DNA of 17,942 bases from a bacterium HR41 (GTDB taxonomy: Bacteria > Actinomycetota > Thermoleophilia > Solirubrobacterales > Thermoleophilaceae), in the NCBI GenBank assembly GCA_002898855.1, contig BEIR01000007.1:1-17942 (forward strand). Direction: 5' to 3'. This document shows positions 13,938 to 17,942 of this stretch, piece after piece (position 1 is the stretch's first letter; each line of letters starts with the position of its first letter). The position numbers and the translations under genes were made by a program. The notes beneath the pieces were generated by a model, which was not told where the DNA came from, ran no database searches, and was given only the letters and a program-made list of their open reading frames with translations.

Positions 13938-15250
13938 CGCTCGCTCCCGCTGCCGCGCTGGCCGCGCTCGGCGCGCAAGCGGTGGGCCATCCGCGATTGA
14001 AGTGTGAAGAGCTCGATGAAACCCGGGGCGGCGTGTTGCGAGAAAAGCCCACCCGACTCGCCAAACGTGGCAAGCGCCGGGTCGTAGAGCGCGTTCGGCG
14101 AAGTGCGCGCGACCGGGCGCACCGAGCCCTTGTAGAGGCGCACGGTAACGCTACCTGTGACGTGCTCGTTGACCGAGTCCATATAGGCGTTGAGGTCGGC
14201 GAGCAGCGGCTCGTACCACAGACCGGCGTAAACCAGCCACGCCCACTGCTCTTCGAGCACAGGCTTGAGCCGGTTCTGGAGACCGGTGCAGACGAGCTTC
14301 TCGAGCTCGCGGTGGGCACACAGCAGGATCGCGGCCGCTGGCACCTCGTAGAGGTCGCGCACCTTGAGACCGACGACGCGGTCCTCGATGTGGTCGACGA
14401 TGCCGACACCGTGGCGCGCACCGATCGCCGCGGCCCGCTCAAGCAGCTCCACCAGACCCAGCCGCTCGCCGTCGATCGCCACCGGGCAGCCGCGCTCGAA
14501 CTCGATCGTCACGTCCTCGGGCTCGTCGGGCGCCTGGCGGGGGTCGGTGACGAGCGTGATCGCGTCGTCGGGGGTGGGCTCGGCAAGGTCCTCGATCTTG
14601 CCGCCCTCGGAGGAGCGTCCCCAGAGGTTGTCGTCGATCGAGTAGGGCGGCGCTTCGGTGCCGCCCTTGACCGGGATGCCGCGCTCGCGCGCGTAGCGGA
14701 TCTCCTCCTCGCGTCCCATCTGCCAGCCGCGCACCGGCGCCACGATCTTCATGTCAGGAGCGAGCGCGAGGATCGTCGACTCGATCCGCACCTGATCGTT
14801 GCCCTTGCCGGTGCAGCCGTGCGCGATCGCGTCACAGCCGAAGCGCTGCGCCTGTTCGACGGCGATGCTGGCGATGAGCGGACGACCGAGCGCGGTGAAG
14901 AGCGGATAGCCGCCGCCGTAGAGGGCGTTGGCCTTGATCGCCGGCAGGACGTACTCGTAGGCGAACCGTTCGCGCGCATCGACGAGCACCGCGTCGACCG
15001 CTCCGAGCTGCAGCGCCTTGCCGCGAACCACCTCGAAGTCCTCGCCGGGCTGCCCAAGGTCGACGGTGAGAGCGACGACCTCGGCGCCGTACTCCTCCTG
15101 GATCCACTTGAGCATCACGCTGGTGTCGAGGCCACCCGAGTAGAGCAACAGGACGCGACCGACCTCGCCGGGCGCGGCCTCGTAGCTCGCGAGACGGGCG
15201 GCCGGCGCGTGCGCGTCGCGCGCGTGGGCGTTGCCAGGGTCGACGGACAT
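13934..15250 (-). CDS. argG: Argininosuccinate synthase
   Basis: A 438-residue enzyme that joins citrulline and aspartate using ATP, the penultimate step of arginine synthesis. The ATP pyrophosphatase loop is YSGGLDTS (residues 37-44). Further family segments are LTVDLGQPGEDFE, ANALYGGGYPLFTALGRPLIA and HGCTGKGNDQVR (citrulline and aspartate contacts), then DDNLWGRSSEGGKIED and the C-terminal helix. About 32 residues precede the core, longer than the few residues usual in ArgG, and rich in Ala and His. The true start could be later, but no ATG lies between. ATG at 15250 is 13 bases after the argD stop; TTG 15262 is a weaker alternative. The gene is co-directional with argD, argB and argJ, and its stop overlaps the start of a small membrane ORF. 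Confidence 0.96.
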   Translation of the reverse strand: MSVDPGNAHARDAHAPAARLASYEAAPGEVGRVLLLYSGGLDTSVMLKWIQEEYGAEVVALTVDLGQPGEDFEVVRGKALQLGAVDAVLVDARERFAYEYVLPAIKANALYGGGYPLFTALGRPLIASIAVEQAQRFGCDAIAHGCTGKGNDQVRIESTILALAPDMKIVAPVRGWQMGREEEIRYARERGIPVKGGTEAPPYSIDDNLWGRSSEGGKIEDLAEPTPDDAITLVTDPRQAPDEPEDVTIEFERGCPVAIDGERLGLVELLERAAAIGARHGVGIVDHIEDRVVGLKVRDLYEVPAAAILLCAHRELEKLVCTGLQNRLKPVLEEQWAWLVYAGLWYEPLLADLNAYMDSVNEHVTGSVTVRLYKGSVRPVARTSPNALYDPALATFGESGGLFSQHAAPGFIELFTLQSRMAHRLRAERGQRGSGSER

Positions 15251-15263
15251 CAGGGTCGGCAAC

Positions 15264-16412
15264 CTAACAGCCGAGCAGGCTCGCGATGCGGGCGAGCGCG
15301 CTGTCGATCTCTTCGTCTTCGATTACGAGGGGCGGCACCAGGCGCACCGTGTCGGGCCCGGTGGCGTTGAGCACGAGCCGCGCCTCGTGCAGCGCGCGCT
15401 CGACGAAAGCCGGCGCGTCGTCGAGCGCGAACGCGAGCATCAGCCCCCTTCCGCGCACGTCGAGACCGAGCTCGGCGAGGCCGCGGCGCAAGCGCTCGCC
15501 GCGCGCCCGCACCTGGGCGAGGAAGGCGCGGTCGTCGACAACGTCGAGCACGGCGTTGGCGACCGCGCACGCAAGCGCGTTGCCTCCGAACGTCGAGCCG
15601 TGGTCGCCGGGCTGGAGCGTCTCGCGCAGCGCCGGCGCGACGACGCAGGCGCCGATCGGAAAGCCACCGCCGAGCCCCTTAGCGAGACAGACCACGTCGG
15701 GCGTCACCGCCACGTCCTCGTGCTGGTACGCGAAGAGCGATCCGGTGCGACCGATCCCGCACTGCACCTCGTCGAAGACAAGCAGCGCGCCGCTGCGGTC
15801 GCAGGCGGCGCGCGCCGCGGCGAGCAGCTCGCGTGCGAGCGGGTGTACGCCCCCCTCGCCCTGGATCGGCTCGACCAGCACCGCCGCGCAACGCTCGTCG
15901 ACGCTCGCCGCCAACCGCTCGGGGTCGTCGCGCGGAACGACGCGGACGCCCGGCACGAGCGGCGCGAACGGCTCCTGTTTGGCCGGCTGGGGCGTGACCG
16001 ACAGCGCGCCGAACGTACGCCCGTGAAAGCCGCCTTCCAGTACCACGAACTCGCCCCGCGGCCGGTGGCGACGCGCGAGCTTGAGGGCGCACTCGATCGC
16101 CTCGGCACCCGAGTTGGTGAAAAAGACGCCGCCCCCGAGCGAGCGCGCAACGAGCCGCTCGGCGAGCTCGACCATCGGCTGGTTGTAGAAGAAGTTCGAC
16201 ACGTGCCACAGCGACCGCGCCTGCCGCTCGAGGGCAGCGACGACGGCCGGGTGGCAGTGCCCGAGCTGGACGGTCGCGATGCCGGCGAGCAGATCGATGT
16301 ACTCGTTGCCGTCGCTGTCCCACAGCCGCGCGCCGCTACCACGGACGAACGTGACGTCGAAGCGACGGTAGGTCGGAAGGAGCGCCGCGGACGGCGAGGA
16401 GATACCGCTCAC
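15264..16412 (-). CDS. argD: Acetylornithine aminotransferase
   Basis: A 382-residue class III PLP aminotransferase that converts N-acetylglutamate semialdehyde to N-acetylornithine. Key features are LWDSDGNEYIDLLAGIA near the start, the phosphate-binding NSGAEA (100-105), GGFHGRTFGALS (127-138), the cofactor Asp in FDEVQCGIGRTG (213-224) and the PLP lysine Lys245 in CLAKGLGGGFPIGA. The C-terminal domain ends in ALARIASLLG. GTG at 16412 was chosen: it lies 10 bases after the argB stop and is preceded by GGGTAAGGG, a passable ribosome site. ATG at 16448 would overlap argB by 26 bases and add 12 residues. The long open frame upstream to 16874 is a shadow of argB. It may also serve lysine synthesis as succinyl-DAP aminotransferase, as many ArgD enzymes do. 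Confidence 0.95.
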   Translation of the reverse strand: MSGISSPSAALLPTYRRFDVTFVRGSGARLWDSDGNEYIDLLAGIATVQLGHCHPAVVAALERQARSLWHVSNFFYNQPMVELAERLVARSLGGGVFFTNSGAEAIECALKLARRHRPRGEFVVLEGGFHGRTFGALSVTPQPAKQEPFAPLVPGVRVVPRDDPERLAASVDERCAAVLVEPIQGEGGVHPLARELLAAARAACDRSGALLVFDEVQCGIGRTGSLFAYQHEDVAVTPDVVCLAKGLGGGFPIGACVVAPALRETLQPGDHGSTFGGNALACAVANAVLDVVDDRAFLAQVRARGERLRRGLAELGLDVRGRGLMLAFALDDAPAFVERALHEARLVLNATGPDTVRLVPPLVIEDEEIDSALARIASLLGC

Positions 16413-16422
16413 GGCGACGCCC

Positions 16423-17334
16423 TTACCCGTTAGTGCCGGCTGCGGCATCTTCGCCGGCGGTGATCTTGGTGCCGATACCGGTGTCGGTGAAGAGCTCGAG
16501 CAAGAGCGAGTGGGGCACGCGGCCGTCGATGATGTGGGCGCTCTCGACGCCCGCCTCGATCGCGCGCACGCACGCCTCGAGTTTCGGGCGCATGCCACCG
16601 CCGACCTGGCCGAGGTGGGCGCGAACGTCGGCGACGGTCGCCTCCGAGATCTTGGTCTGCGGATCGTCGGGGTCGCGACGCCAGCCCTCGACGTCGGTGA
16701 GAAACACCAGCTTGTAGGCGCCGAGCGCCGCCGCCACCGCCCCGGCCGCAGCGTCGGCGTTGACGTTGTACGAGCGCCCCTCGCTGTCCGACCCGACCGA
16801 CGCGACGACCGGGATGAAGTTCTCGGCGATGTCGGCCAGCACCTCGGTGTCGACGCTCTCGATCTCGCCGACAAAGCCGATGTCGGTGCCGCCCGGTCCG
16901 AGCTGCTTGCGCACGCGGAAGAGCAGACCGTCGTCGCCGCAAAGACCGACGGCCGGCTGGCCGTGCCGGTTGATGCGCAGCACGATGTCCTTGTTCTGTT
17001 TGCCGACCAAGACCATCTTGGCCACCTCGACGGTCTGCTCGTCGGAGACGCGCAGACCTTCGACGAAGCGCACCTCGAGCCCGAGCCGCTCCATGTAGCG
17101 CGTGATGTCGGGCCCGCCGCCGTGCACCACGACCGGGTTCATCCCGACGTACTTGAGAAGCACGACGTCGCGCGCGAACTCCTCGCGTAGATCGGCGTCG
17201 GTCATCGCCGCCCCGCCGTACTTGATCACGACCGTGCGCCCGTGGAACTGGCGGATGTAGGGGAGCGCCTCGAGCAGGGTGGCGACGTCGCGCCCCCCCG
17301 GAGCGTGTCGAGCTGCCGTGTTCTCCCCTTTCAC
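16423..17334 (-). CDS. argB: Acetylglutamate kinase
   Basis: A 303-residue amino-acid kinase that phosphorylates N-acetylglutamate. The ATP-site lysine is Lys38 in VVIKYGGAAM; the substrate loop VVHGGGPDI is at 69-77; YNVNADAAAGAVA (about 188) and the LTDVEGW and GGGMRPKL segments follow. The N-terminal extension of about 30 residues before the first strand is typical of hexameric, arginine-inhibited ArgB, so feedback inhibition by arginine is likely, though inferred. The GTG start at 17334 overlaps the argJ stop by four bases (GTGA), indicating coupled translation. The order argJ-argB-argD is the common one. Confidence 0.96.
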   Translation of the reverse strand: MKGENTAARHAPGGRDVATLLEALPYIRQFHGRTVVIKYGGAAMTDADLREEFARDVVLLKYVGMNPVVVHGGGPDITRYMERLGLEVRFVEGLRVSDEQTVEVAKMVLVGKQNKDIVLRINRHGQPAVGLCGDDGLLFRVRKQLGPGGTDIGFVGEIESVDTEVLADIAENFIPVVASVGSDSEGRSYNVNADAAAGAVAAALGAYKLVFLTDVEGWRRDPDDPQTKISEATVADVRAHLGQVGGGMRPKLEACVRAIEAGVESAHIIDGRVPHSLLLELFTDTGIGTKITAGEDAAAGTNG

Positions 17335-17942
17335 GTCGTGTACTCGGCGTTGATGCGCACGTACTCGTGCCCCAGGTCGCTGAAGAACAGCTCGGTTTCG
17401 CCGCCGCTCCCCGGCACGCGCACCTCGATCTCGACCTCGGGGCGCGCGAACGCCGACTCTAACTCGCCGAGCAGCCGCTCCTCCAGCGGCAACGCAACGC
17501 CCGCGCTCACCGCCGCGACACCCTCGATGTCGATGTCGACGACGCCCGGCGCGCCGTGGCGGGCGAGCTCCTGGCCGGCCGCTTGCAGTATCCGGCCGAC
17601 GTTCGGGTCGCCGCCCGCGAGCGCTGTTTTCACCAGCGCCGAGCCGGCGATCGCGCGCGCCACCGGCTCGACAAGCTCCGGCGCACCGCGGACCACGAGC
17701 CGCGCGACCCGCGTCGTCCCCTCCCCGTCGGCGACGATCTCGAGCGCCAGTTGCCGGAAGAGCGCGTCGAGCGCCTCGCCAAGGCGCACTTCCGCTTCGC
17801 TCTCGAACGCGACGTCGACGGAGCTCGCGCCGCTGGCGATCACGAAGACGCTGTCGCTGGTCGACAGTTGGCCGTCGACCGAGATGCGGTCGAAGGAGCG
17901 GCGCACGCAGACGGTGGTCAGCAGGTCGAGCGCTTCGGGAGC
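17331..17942 (-). CDS. argJ: Glutamate N-acetyltransferase / amino-acid acetyltransferase, C-terminal part
   Basis: The last 203 residues of ArgJ; the frame is open to the window edge, so the start lies beyond it. ArgJ moves the acetyl group from N-acetylornithine to glutamate and often can also use acetyl-CoA. The precursor splits itself before a threonine in a T-M-L-type motif; that site is upstream of the window, so only beta-chain sequence is seen. Conserved segments are SFDRISVDGQLSTSDSVF near the edge, VARLVVRGA, GSALVKTALAGGDPNVGRIL and the C-terminal DLGHEYVRINAEYTT. GTG at 17906 is not a start, because homologous sequence precedes it. It overlaps argB by four bases. Confidence 0.95.
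   Translation of the reverse strand, partial: APEALDLLTTVCVRRSFDRISVDGQLSTSDSVFVIASGASSVDVAFESEAEVRLGEALDALFRQLALEIVADGEGTTRVARLVVRGAPELVEPVARAIAGSALVKTALAGGDPNVGRILQAAGQELARHGAPGVVDIDIEGVAAVSAGVALPLEERLLGELESAFARPEVEIEVRVPGSGGETELFFSDLGHEYVRINAEYTT

Noticed and set aside
13169..15370. Very long plus-strand open frame (733 codons) opposite dnaE and argG
   Set aside because: It spans the 5' end of dnaE, the SPW-like gene and argG in the wrong strand or frame. Its product is Arg/Ala-rich with no recognisable motif; high GC removes stop codons in antisense frames.
16449..16874. Upstream extension of argD
   Set aside because: This is argB read in another frame; ArgD homology starts just after the GTG at 16412.

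Overview
This is a very GC-rich window, densely packed with genes. It has many GTG starts, few Shine-Dalgarno sequences and short intergenic gaps. Together with the family types (VanZ-like, SPW-like and an actinobacterial-style unknown membrane protein, and DnaE as the replicative polymerase), this suggests an actinomycete, plausibly of the Thermoleophilia. That placement is inference; there is no rRNA or other marker here. I see no tRNA or rRNA, no CRISPR array, no insertion sequence and no prophage gene. No gap exceeds about 115 bases.

Layout. Positions 1-500 (+) hold the 3' end of a queuosine-salvage (DUF2419) hydrolase. It converges on a secreted calcineurin-like phosphoesterase (566-1783, -). 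Positions 1899-4028 (-) are a cysteine-synthesis operon read in the order Rrf2 regulator, cysK, cysE. Divergent from it is a coupled pair of membrane-protein genes (4093-5750, +): a VanZ-like protein and an unknown protein. On the minus strand follow an HDOD/HD-domain protein fused to a LuxR-type DNA-binding domain (5825-6913) and gltX (7020-8318). nfo (8346-9215, +) is divergent from gltX. A small cysteine-rich protein (9225-9620, -) lies just downstream of dnaE (9664-13293, -). An SPW-like membrane protein (13347-13829, +) is divergent from dnaE. The right end (13764-17942, -) is an arginine operon read as argJ, argB, argD, argG and a 57-codon small membrane ORF coupled to argG.

How the genes work together. 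CysE makes O-acetylserine and CysK turns it into cysteine; the co-transcribed Rrf2 protein lacks the iron-sulfur cysteines of IscR and so looks more like a CymR-type cysteine regulator. ArgJ, ArgB and ArgD cover the acetylated steps of ornithine synthesis and ArgG the penultimate arginine step; argF, argR, argC and argH are not in the window. DnaE and Nfo are replication and base-excision repair, and GltX charges tRNA with glutamate.

Most of the window is ordinary core metabolism and information processing, and I see no convincing new multi-gene system. The points most worth checking are: the HD-fold/LuxR fusion with its metal residues intact; a compact GltX without its usual zinc module; a bacterial queuosine-salvage gene; the small ORF coupled to argG; a recurrent TA-rich hexamer 6-8 bases before GTG starts that suggests leaderless transcripts; and the two unknown proteins (4533-5750 and 9225-9620).
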